DNA of 18,460 nt from Methanobrevibacter sp. GTDB lineage: Archaea > Methanobacteriota > Methanobacteria > Methanobacteriales > Methanobacteriaceae. Positions 12,726 to 18,460 of this stretch are shown one piece after another. The stretch lies in the NCBI GenBank assembly GCA_017646885.1, contig JAGCLR010000226.1:1-18460 (forward strand), given 5' to 3'. Both the position numbers and the translations under genes were made by a program. A model generated the notes under the pieces. It did not search any database. It saw only the letters and a list, made by a program, of their open reading frames with translations, and was not told where the DNA came from. Each line of letters opens with the position of its first letter. Position 1 is the stretch's first letter.

Positions 12726-13303
12726 TGGAACTTACCACTCTTAATGACCTTGGTCTTACTGAAGACGAAGTCCAGTACGCAGTTATTGATGCCCAGCCCG
12801 ATTTTATTGATGGCTCGTTGGGTAATGCCAATTTCAAGGCAAAGCTCGGCTACATTGCTGAAAAGATTCGTAATGCCGTTCGTGCGGTTGCGTTTACTCA
12901 GGACACTCACGATGAAAATTATGCTAACACTCTTGAAGGCAAGAAGCTCCCAGTTCCGCATTGTTTCAAGGGAACTCCGGGTCACAAGGTCGCAGCTGAA
13001 TTGCTGAGTGTTCTCACGAAGACCCCGATTCTCATTGAAAAGTACACATTTGGTTTCACTGGTTGGAAGGAAATTTTTGGTGACGCTGAAGACATTAAGG
13101 CGTTCTACATTATGGGAACTGTGAACCCGATTTGCCCGACTGCCAATGCTGTAATTCTCCGAGCACTTTATCCGAACAAGCGAATTATCGTGGACTATGC
13201 TGGTTGTGGATTTATGGCAGATGAAAATGGTGACGAAACATTCTGCCGCGAAGCTACGAAGTATGTTCTCACTATGCAGCAGATTGAAGTCATCAATGGT
13301 TAA
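12725..13303 (+). CDS. pncA: Nicotinamidase (isochorismatase-like cysteine hydrolase)
   Basis: It deamidates nicotinamide to nicotinate and ammonia, the first step of the Preiss-Handler route. The 192 residues carry the family's catalytic triad in order: D22 in VIDAQPDF, K106 in IEKYTFG and C137 in GTVNPICPTANA. D60 and H62 (TQDTHDENY) and H79 (VPHCFKGTPG) match the metal ligands D-x-H ... H of PncA. The HC-x-x-GTPG segment is typical of nicotinamidase-like members. Another amidase specificity within the isochorismatase superfamily cannot be excluded from sequence alone, but co-transcription with nadE and the presence of pncB and nadD make nicotinamide the obvious substrate. GC-rich codon use resembles pncB and nadD. 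AAGGAG lies 8 bases upstream. Confidence 0.88.
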   Translation: MELTTLNDLGLTEDEVQYAVIDAQPDFIDGSLGNANFKAKLGYIAEKIRNAVRAVAFTQDTHDENYANTLEGKKLPVPHCFKGTPGHKVAAELLSVLTKTPILIEKYTFGFTGWKEIFGDAEDIKAFYIMGTVNPICPTANAVILRALYPNKRIIVDYAGCGFMADENGDETFCREATKYVLTMQQIEVING

Positions 13304-13336
13304 TCACTAACAACAAACTAATAAGGAAAAACAACT

Positions 13337-14131
13337 ATGGAAAATACTGAACTCAATTACAACGAAATGCCCAGTGGTCTCCTTAACGAACAGAATCGTA
13401 AGCAGGCCGTTGAATGGATTAAGCACTATATGAAATCCACTGGTGGACGAAAGGCAGTCATTGGTATTTCGGGTGGTAAGGATTCCACTGTGGCAGCTGC
13501 TCTATGTGTGGAAGCACTCGGGAAAGAAAACGTCATTGGTGTAATGATGCCAAATGGTGTTCAGTCCGACATTAAGGACTCGGAAAAGATTATTGACTTC
13601 CTGGGAATTAAGGGTTTGGTTGTAAACATTCAGTACGCTTATATGAACCTGGTGAACCAGATTAACGAAAAGAACATTTCTAGCCAGGCGCAGATCAATA
13701 TGCCGCCGCGTTTGAGAATGACTGTTCTGTATGGTGTTGCCCAGAACATTGGTGGACGTGTTGTGAACACCTGTAATCGCAGTGAAGATGTGGTTGGATA
13801 TAGCACCCTATGGGGTGATAGTGTAAATGACTTTAGTCCACTTGGTTTACTTACTACTGAAGAAGTTATTGGAATTGGTGATGCCCTTGGACTACCACAT
13901 GACCTGGTTCACAAAACTCCGAGTGATGGTCTTTGTGGTAAATCTGATGAAGATAACCTTGGTTTCACTTATGCGGAAATTAACAAGATTATCAGAACAG
14001 GCGAAAAGACTGAGCATTTTGACGAAATTATAAACCGATACAATCGTAATCGTTTTAAACTTGAAATGATTAACCTTCCTCGTTTCAAACCAAACTTGCC
14101 GGATTTTTTCCTGGACAATTATAAATACTAA
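13337..14131 (+). CDS. nadE: NAD synthetase, ammonia-dependent (NadE)
   Basis: It converts nicotinate adenine dinucleotide, ATP and ammonia to NAD+, the last step of the route. The 264 residues are the length of the short, ammonia-using NadE with no N-terminal glutaminase domain. The PP-loop SGGKDST is at 45-51. NTCNRSEDVVGYSTLWGD matches the conserved GTGNRSE...GY-T-x-GD segment, with C replacing G. KTPSDGLCGKSDEDNLGFTY matches the KxPTADL...Q-x-DE-x-LG-x-TY segment, with S, D and G changes and K in the place of Q. The free ammonia it needs is made by PncA in the same operon. AAGGA (13323-13327) precedes the ATG. Codons become more AT-rich after about 13800. Confidence 0.92.
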   Translation: MENTELNYNEMPSGLLNEQNRKQAVEWIKHYMKSTGGRKAVIGISGGKDSTVAAALCVEALGKENVIGVMMPNGVQSDIKDSEKIIDFLGIKGLVVNIQYAYMNLVNQINEKNISSQAQINMPPRLRMTVLYGVAQNIGGRVVNTCNRSEDVVGYSTLWGDSVNDFSPLGLLTTEEVIGIGDALGLPHDLVHKTPSDGLCGKSDEDNLGFTYAEINKIIRTGEKTEHFDEIINRYNRNRFKLEMINLPRFKPNLPDFFLDNYKY

Positions 14132-14171
14132 TGAAATAATTATTGTGTGGCAGCAATAATAATGATTTTTT

Positions 14172-14227
14172 GAGAGCGGAGAAGTTTGCACTGCCACTTT
14201 AGCAACTTTTCTGCTCTCTTTATTTTA
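14172..14227 (+). terminator. Long hairpin terminator after nadE
   Basis: GAGAGCGGAGAAGTTTGC (14172-14189) pairs with GCAACTTTTCTGCTCTC (14202-14218), with two G-U pairs and one bulge. The 12-base loop contains CTGCCAC, and TTTATTTT follows. The loop is complementary to GTGGCAG copies on both sides (14147-14153, 14234-14240). No other content is seen in 14132-14242. Confidence 0.7.
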
Positions 14228-14242
14228 CATAAGGTGGCAGTT

Positions 14243-15056
14243 ATGGCAAAAATTGGTATTTATAAGATTACAAATAAGATAAATCGGTAAATGTTATATA
14301 GGTCAATCAAGAGATATAGAATGCCGATGGAAACATGAAAAAGCAGGTCAAGTAAATTCATATTTAAAAAATTCTTTTGAAAAATATGGAATTGAAAATT
14401 TTTCATTTGAAATTTTGGAAGAATGTAAATTAGAACTTTTAAATGAAAAAGAAACATATTATATAAATCTTTTTGAATCTTTTAATCGTGATAAAGGATA
14501 TAATATAAAATCAGTTGGTGATACATCATATTATTTTGGTAAACTATCTGAAGAACACAAAAAACACATTTCCGAAAGTTGTACAGGTAGGAAAATGCCA
14601 GATAGTCAAAAAGAAGCAACGAGAAAAAGAATGATTAAATGGCATACTGAACACAATAGTAGAAAACCAGTAAGATGTATTGAAACTGGAAAAGAATGGG
14701 AAAGTATAGAATTGGCAGAAAAAGAAACCGGTTTACAAGTTTCAAGATGTTGTATTGGTAGGTATTTAAATAGTGGTAATTTACATTTTGAGTTTATGGA
14801 CGAAAACGAAAGAAACAAATATGCAGATAAAATTTTAGAACTTAAACAAAAATGGTTAAAAACACATCATCCAGTTATGTGTATTAACAATGGAAAAATT
14901 TATAAAACAAACTGCGAAGCCGAAAAAGAACTTGGAACAGAACATCATAAAATTACAGATTCATGTAACAAACATAGAGCTTGTAAAGATGGTTATTCAT
15001 ATCGTTGGCTTACAGATGATGAAACTGCCAAATGGATTGTAAAAATTTTAATTTAA
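14243..15056 (+). pseudogene. GIY-YIG homing endonuclease with NUMOD repeats, broken by a one-base insertion
   Basis: The ATG at 14243 opens MAKIGIYKITNKIN, the start of a GIY-YIG nuclease, but an extra C at 14285 brings TAA at 14288-14290. Without that base the frame continues GKCYIGQSRDIECRWKHE, the rest of the GIY-YIG core with the Arg of the R-x-W motif, and stays open to 15056, giving about 270 residues. Downstream are a NUMOD3 motif (LSEEHKKHISES..GRKMP, 14538-14633) and two NUMOD1-like DNA-binding repeats (about 14664-14811 and 14867-15025). This layout is that of phage free-standing homing endonucleases such as the T4 Seg proteins. The gene is markedly more AT-rich than nadE, consistent with recent arrival. 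A sequencing error is the main alternative to true inactivation. Confidence 0.85.
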
Positions 15057-15059
15057 CTA

Positions 15060-15087
15060 TTGACATTTTCTAAAAAATTATTATATT
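15060..15087 (+). promoter_or_regulatory. Sigma70-like promoter of the 15122 operon
   Basis: TTGACA (15060-15065), a 16-base spacer and TATATT (15082-15087). Upstream there is only a lone TGTAAA half-site at 15038-15043, not the full dyad of the NAD promoters. Confidence 0.72.
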
Positions 15088-15121
15088 ATAGTCATCAAAC
15101 TAAATAAAAAGGAAAAAACTT

Positions 15122-15406
15122 ATGCAATTTAAAGACTTCATTGACATTTCAACCAAAGCAGGTTGTAAGATTGGAAGTAAAACAGACTTCCGTAATAACA
15201 GCACAATTTACACAGTTGAATATAACGGAAGGACTTATGCCACTGCTAAATGGTTTGAGGCAGACAAGAAAATGGCTGTGACATTTAGGGACGATTATCT
15301 CAAGTGGTATCAGACCATCTACGGCCCACTGTATGGTTGGGTTGAAAAGAAATCCGACTATGCTGAGAAATTGGCAAGGGTAATCAAACAAAATAACAAG
15401 GAGTAA
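15122..15406 (+). CDS. Small protein of unknown function, first gene of the last operon
   Basis: This is a 94-residue basic alpha/beta protein: an N-terminal helix (QFKDFIDISTKAGCKIG), then strands (TIYTVEYNGRTYATAKWFEAD) and a C-terminal helix ending ARVIKQNNKE. It is not recognised and has no DF tail, although the helix-GC-x-I-strand opening resembles the start of several DF-tail genes (LDCVLV, MQCLIV). AAGGA (15109-15113) lies 8 bases before the ATG. Confidence 0.72.
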   Translation: MQFKDFIDISTKAGCKIGSKTDFRNNSTIYTVEYNGRTYATAKWFEADKKMAVTFRDDYLKWYQTIYGPLYGWVEKKSDYAEKLARVIKQNNKE

Positions 15407-15409
15407 ACT

Positions 15410-15802
15410 ATGGGACTTTCATCACTCAGTTGGCTTGTATTAGCTGGTAGTGTGTGCCACAGCATTGGTATCGCATTTTTGATTTTAGCAGTTATCGCTT
15501 TTGTCATTGGTGGTATCTTTATGCTTACACATTTTGATACCTGTGAAAAGGATAAGCAGTCATTTTGCAAACGATCTGGAATTGTTGCGTGGGTGTTTAC
15601 TCTCATTTTCGTAACGATTGGTGCTTTAATGCCGAGTGAGAAGGCCGTTTATATGGTTGCTGGTATTGAATTGGTGAACCAGTTCAGTAAGACAGAAACT
15701 GCTAAGGAACTCGGTGATAGCGGGATGTCTATCGTCAAAGACATTACTCAGATCATCCATAATTACACGATTGACGATAGCGACCGTGACAGGAGAAGAT
15801 AA
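15410..15802 (+). CDS. Small integral membrane protein, unknown function
   Basis: This 130-residue protein has a long hydrophobic stretch at residues 6-40, probably a membrane segment at about 19-39 with a hydrophobic lead-in, and a second segment at about 57-74. Between them is a Cys- and Lys-containing loop (TCEKDKQSFCKRSG). The C-terminal third is soluble and helical and ends with the charged DDSDRDRRR. The pattern of two membrane segments, PSEK, YMVAG and a short amphipathic helix resembles small phage membrane proteins I have seen without known function. AAGGAG (15398-15403) lies in the end of the previous gene. Confidence 0.78.
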   Translation: MGLSSLSWLVLAGSVCHSIGIAFLILAVIAFVIGGIFMLTHFDTCEKDKQSFCKRSGIVAWVFTLIFVTIGALMPSEKAVYMVAGIELVNQFSKTETAKELGDSGMSIVKDITQIIHNYTIDDSDRDRRR

Positions 15803-15804
15803 TT

Positions 15805-16266
15805 ATGGATAAGAAAACTGCTATTAAGCAAATTACCAAAATGGCGAAAAGCGACCCGCAGAAATATGACCTTTCAAAGCTCAATGATGCCATTGAAATG
15901 ATTAACAAAGCAAAGGACGTGGATGCTCTTTTGATTTTGGGTAAACCACAGGATGCTATTCTCCGTCCTAATTTGTATGACTTCGCCAAAGACGAAGTTG
16001 ACAAAATGAAAGATGCCATTGAAGGTGCTGGTTTTGAAGTCAAAGAAGTTCAACGATTGAAACAGGACGAAAACGGCCGAGACGATTATGCGTTTGTTCT
16101 AAAAGACGAAAATAAGAAGGTTGTTTGGATTTGTAAAATGCGTCCAATGTGGAATGATGGAGATTATAACCTTCTCGCAGTTGGTTTGAATTTCCCGGCA
16201 TTGTCATTCCAGACTATGGATGAACTAATTGAAAAGACAGTTAGTATGCTTAAAAAGGAAGATTAA
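15805..16266 (+). CDS. Soluble alpha/beta protein of unknown function
   Basis: This is a 153-residue protein with an N-terminal helical third (KQITKMAKSDPQKYDLSKL, NDAIEMINKAKDVDALLIL), then strands around EVKEVQRLKQDENGRDDYAFVLKDENKKVVWICKMR and a C-terminal helix. I recognise no family. AGGAG (15791-15795) precedes the ATG. There is no membrane segment or DF tail. Its last codons (AAAAAGGAAGAT) supply the Shine-Dalgarno site for the secreted protein that follows one base later. Confidence 0.75.
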   Translation: MDKKTAIKQITKMAKSDPQKYDLSKLNDAIEMINKAKDVDALLILGKPQDAILRPNLYDFAKDEVDKMKDAIEGAGFEVKEVQRLKQDENGRDDYAFVLKDENKKVVWICKMRPMWNDGDYNLLAVGLNFPALSFQTMDELIEKTVSMLKKED

Positions 16267-16267
16267 A

Positions 16268-16501
16268 ATGAAGAAGTTAATGATTAGTTTGGCAATTCTA
16301 GCATCAGTCGCATTTGCTGCTGACAAAACTGTGTTTGACATTTGTAATGACAAAACTTGTTACACACAAATTCTTGAAAATGTAAAGAGCTGGGAATGGA
16401 AAACAGATAATGCTGGCAACAAATTTGTTCGCATTTATTTCTATGACAAAAAGGTTCTTGACATTACTGGAAGAGAACTAACAGTTAAAAAGAGAAAGTA
16501 A
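16268..16501 (+). CDS. Small exported protein with Sec signal peptide
   Basis: This is a 77-residue protein. I take ATG 16268 as the start because AAGGA (16255-16259) lies upstream and it gives a textbook signal peptide: MKKLMISLAILASVAFA, with predicted cleavage after AFA and before ADKT. The in-frame codon at 16229 would bury this in the previous gene. The mature part is about 60 residues, with two Cys (DICNDKTCY) that could form a disulfide in the periplasm, then strands and a basic end KKRK. There is no lipobox Cys after the cleavage site. Role unknown; a superinfection-exclusion or envelope-acting factor is speculation. Confidence 0.8.
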   Translation: MKKLMISLAILASVAFAADKTVFDICNDKTCYTQILENVKSWEWKTDNAGNKFVRIYFYDKKVLDITGRELTVKKRK

Positions 16502-16536
16502 TGATAGATAGAGAAACACTCGGAGGACGGTACTGA
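16501..16536 (+). CDS. Possible 11-codon minigene or leader peptide
   Basis: ATG 16501 shares a base with the previous stop (TAATG) and opens an 11-codon frame (MIDRETLGGRY) ending TGA two bases before the next ATG. It contains the strong GGAGGA (16522-16527) of the next gene. It may simply carry ribosomes across the gap by coupling, or be chance. Confidence 0.3.
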   Translation: MIDRETLGGRY

Positions 16537-16537
16537 T

Positions 16538-17026
16538 ATGGCTTATCCACGTAAGAAAATGACTATGGACGATGCTATTAAGATAGCAAAGAAGAACGGT
16601 TACAAAATTCAGGGCAAAGCAAAACAGAAGCTCCCATCATTGTTGGGACCTGTATATGAACTGTTTGAAGGCAGAGAGTCAATGTTCAGGCGTATCATTA
16701 AAGACCTGAATTTCAAAGTAACAAAGCGTGGTGATTTCACTAGCGGTAATTTCTGTGACGAAGTTCACGATAACAAAGAAATTACTATGATTATGATGAA
16801 GACTGAACCGTGTTTCTTCGGTTTGTTCAAGAATACAGAAGTCTATATGCCAGAGGGATTTGAAGTCCGTCAAGGCGAATCTGAATACTACATTCACCAC
16901 ACAAAGAAGGACAACATTAAAATTACAACCTTCTCTCAGGGCGAAAAGCAGTTGAAGAAGTTGCTTAAGGACTATAAGAGATGCTTGGACGAACTGAAGA
17001 TTAAGGAACTAGAATCGGATTTCTAA
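16538..17026 (+). CDS. DF-tail family protein, unknown function
   Basis: This is a 162-residue basic protein of unknown function. It has an N-terminal helix (DDAIKIAKKNGYKI), a central alpha/beta part with several Met and Cys (EITMIMMKTEPCFFGLF), and a C-terminal charged helix (QLKKLLKDYKRCLDELKIKELESDF) with the DF signature. GGAGGA lies 10 bases upstream of the ATG. The next ATG starts one base after the stop, without overlap. Its placement after exported and membrane proteins shows that the family is not confined to the NAD operons. Confidence 0.77.
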   Translation: MAYPRKKMTMDDAIKIAKKNGYKIQGKAKQKLPSLLGPVYELFEGRESMFRRIIKDLNFKVTKRGDFTSGNFCDEVHDNKEITMIMMKTEPCFFGLFKNTEVYMPEGFEVRQGESEYYIHHTKKDNIKITTFSQGEKQLKKLLKDYKRCLDELKIKELESDF

Positions 17027-17027
17027 A

Positions 17028-17891
17028 ATGGATTTAGTTGATATACTCGGCAATACTTTTGATTATTTGTTAGAAATTCCTGACAGAGTTAAGAAGTGTG
17101 TACACGAACAAGTTACACACGAAGAAAGGAATAATCTAATTGAATACAAACGAAAGAAAGCCATTATAGACAAACTAAAAGAAAAGTATGGATTGACTGG
17201 TGCTGGTACTGGAGATGATTGGTCCTGGTGCAACATTGAGCTTGAATTACTAAATGAAAAATATAGTGTAATTTATTGCGAAAATGCATCTTCCACTATG
17301 GACAGACATCATTTCACTTATATTCCTGATTTTAAATGGAAATGGCCTGAACCAACTGACCAACAGTCACGATGGGCATATTTGCCAGGTGATAGTATAG
17401 ACGATTATTATTTAACTTGGGAAAATCCAGTACCAATTAAAGAAGATGCTACATTTGAAGAAGTAGAAGCAATTTTACTTCGTTTAATGGAACGATTTAA
17501 AGAACTCAAATCTGAATACAAAGAAAAGAAAGCCGCAGATGATTTTGACCCAACTGCCGCACTGTTTGAAAGTCTTAAATCACATTATCATCTAATAGAA
17601 CCTGAAAAATCTATAAATGCTACCAGATATGCTTACTCACCTGACATTAGGTATTTCGTGATTTCGTATTGTAAAGCACGAAACAAAATTTATGTTCCGT
17701 CTGGCCTGGAACAACAGGAAATATGTTTGGGTGGACTTGAAGCTTTTACATTACCAGATTGTTGGGAAATGAAGTGTACTGAACAAACTATATCTGCTAC
17801 AACCTTTGACGAATACAAAAAGTATCTTGATGGTATATTGAAACAGTATAAGACCATAGAACAAAGTAAATGGGAAAAGTACGATATATGA
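17028..17891 (+). CDS. Double-length relative of the DF-tail family, probable fusion of two units
   Basis: This 287-residue protein is unrecognised but shows an internal repeat of the family plan. Residues about 1-173 form a first unit: helix, aromatic-rich middle, then ATFEEVEAILLRLMERFKEL and a charged helix ending EKKAADDF (DDF at 171-173). Residues 174-287 form a second unit closing with TTFDEYKKYLDGILKQYKTI and ending EKYDI, where I replaces the usual F. The two helices align (A/T-TF-D/E-E ... L ... F/Y-K). So the motif normally found at the C-terminus is preserved at the joint between units. The stop overlaps the next ATG as ATGA. Confidence 0.75.
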   Translation: MDLVDILGNTFDYLLEIPDRVKKCVHEQVTHEERNNLIEYKRKKAIIDKLKEKYGLTGAGTGDDWSWCNIELELLNEKYSVIYCENASSTMDRHHFTYIPDFKWKWPEPTDQQSRWAYLPGDSIDDYYLTWENPVPIKEDATFEEVEAILLRLMERFKELKSEYKEKKAADDFDPTAALFESLKSHYHLIEPEKSINATRYAYSPDIRYFVISYCKARNKIYVPSGLEQQEICLGGLEAFTLPDCWEMKCTEQTISATTFDEYKKYLDGILKQYKTIEQSKWEKYDI

Positions 17892-18460
17892 GAAAAGAAC
17901 TGACAAAGAAAGAAAAAGAAAATTTACTTCAAATGAACCACTTATTAGAGCAAGAAATTTCTAAGTGGCCTGAATGGAGAGGTTTGGTAGACCTCAGTTT
18001 ATCTTTTGAATACACTAGATTTGGAACTAAAAGCGCAGATTATTACAGAGAGAAATCTGATAAAATTTCATTGAACCATCATTTAGCCGGTACTCATATT
18101 TTATATGCAATGAACCCTGATTTCAGTGACAATTCACAACATCGTAATTTTAAAATGACAGTTGATATAAATCCTTTTATTTGGAAAACAAATATGTGTA
18201 AAGGAATTTTACAATTTGAATCTGATGTTGCTGCTGATACTCGTATTGCAAAGCTTATTGCAGATGATGACCTGTTAGATTGGGTCAGAATAGAAATGAA
18301 AAAGAAGGCAACTGAATTTGACAATGCTTGTAAATTCATTGAAAGTCACGAAGACCAATTTAGACAATGGAATGAAATGCAGAGACAAGCAAACATTTTC
18401 TATAATAAAATTCAAAAGAACTTTGTTTCGGAGTTAAGAGCGAATGGAGATTTCCAGTGA
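17888..18460 (+). CDS. DF-tail-like protein with long C-terminal helix, unknown function
   Basis: This is a 190-residue protein of unknown function, complete at the window edge (TGA at 18458-18460). I choose ATG 17888, which forms an ATGA overlap with the previous stop like other gene pairs here; the in-frame 17870 codon would add six residues. The N-terminus is very basic (RKELTKKEKENLL). A central domain is followed by a helix of about 60 residues (DWVRIEMKKKATEFDNACKF onward) ending SELRANGDFQ, a looser version of the DF signature. GGAGAT in the tail codons resembles the Shine-Dalgarno site embedded in other members, so another gene probably starts at or just past the window end. Confidence 0.75.
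   Translation: MRKELTKKEKENLLQMNHLLEQEISKWPEWRGLVDLSLSFEYTRFGTKSADYYREKSDKISLNHHLAGTHILYAMNPDFSDNSQHRNFKMTVDINPFIWKTNMCKGILQFESDVAADTRIAKLIADDDLLDWVRIEMKKKATEFDNACKFIESHEDQFRQWNEMQRQANIFYNKIQKNFVSELRANGDFQ

Noticed and set aside
14132..14242. tRNA or other structured RNA gene in the gap after nadE
   Set aside because: No cloverleaf or T-loop sequence is visible; the structure is explained by a terminator hairpin.
14415..15056. Independent gene starting at ATG 14415
   Set aside because: It is the C-terminal part of the GIY-YIG endonuclease; the nuclease core continues in the same frame upstream to the inserted base at 14285.

Overview
The window looks like part of a large, AT-rich double-stranded DNA phage genome, or a very phage-like element, infecting a bacterium. 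About 36 genes all lie on the + strand. Most are small (50-290 codons) and unrecognisable, they are packed with 1-4 base stop/start overlaps, and they are grouped behind near-consensus sigma70-type promoters (TTGACA, 17 bp, TATATT). Strong AAGGAG-type Shine-Dalgarno sites and a gene with a lipid-free Sec signal peptide suggest a Gram-negative host that uses Shine-Dalgarno initiation. I cannot name the host from sequence alone.

Layout: 2-433 is the 3' end of a helix-hairpin-helix plus BRCT protein, most likely an NAD+-dependent DNA ligase. 434-4153 is a tightly coupled run of eight unknown genes. 4149-5518 is a promoter with four unknown genes. 5519-7047 holds a promoter, nicotinate phosphoribosyltransferase (pncB) and an intrinsic terminator. 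7065-9295 holds two unknown genes, a Nudix hydrolase, a 48-aa membrane protein and an apparently leaderless gene. 9301-12418 holds a promoter, a small gene, a NadD-Nudix fusion and five more unknown genes. 12398-14131 holds a promoter, a small gene, nicotinamidase (pncA) and NAD synthetase (nadE). 14132-15056 holds a hairpin terminator and a GIY-YIG homing endonuclease gene broken by one extra base. 15060-18460 holds a promoter, membrane and secreted small proteins and more unknown genes.

Two themes stand out. First, pncA, pncB, nadD and nadE together encode every step from nicotinamide to NAD+ by the deamidated Preiss-Handler route, and the NadD is fused to an ADP-ribose-pyrophosphatase-like Nudix domain. 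Nicotinamide and ADP-ribose are the products of NAD+-destroying anti-phage defences, so the set reads as an NAD+ reconstitution system. It uses a different route from the described phage NARP1 (ADPR plus nicotinamide) and NARP2 (NAMPT plus NMNAT) pathways. All three NAD transcription units start from promoters preceded, at an almost fixed distance, by the inverted repeat TGTAAA-N6-TTTACA, which suggests co-regulation.

Second, sixteen otherwise diverse small proteins end in the same C-terminal signature: a charged helix closing with roughly [KR]-[LIV]-x-x-[MLIA]-x-x-D-F, sometimes followed by one residue. The codons for this tail usually also carry the Shine-Dalgarno site of the next gene. The tail is kept in members with no gene coupled downstream, so it looks like a protein-level signal. 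A seventeenth gene carries the motif internally at a probable fusion joint. I do not recognise this family and regard it as the best candidate for an undescribed system.
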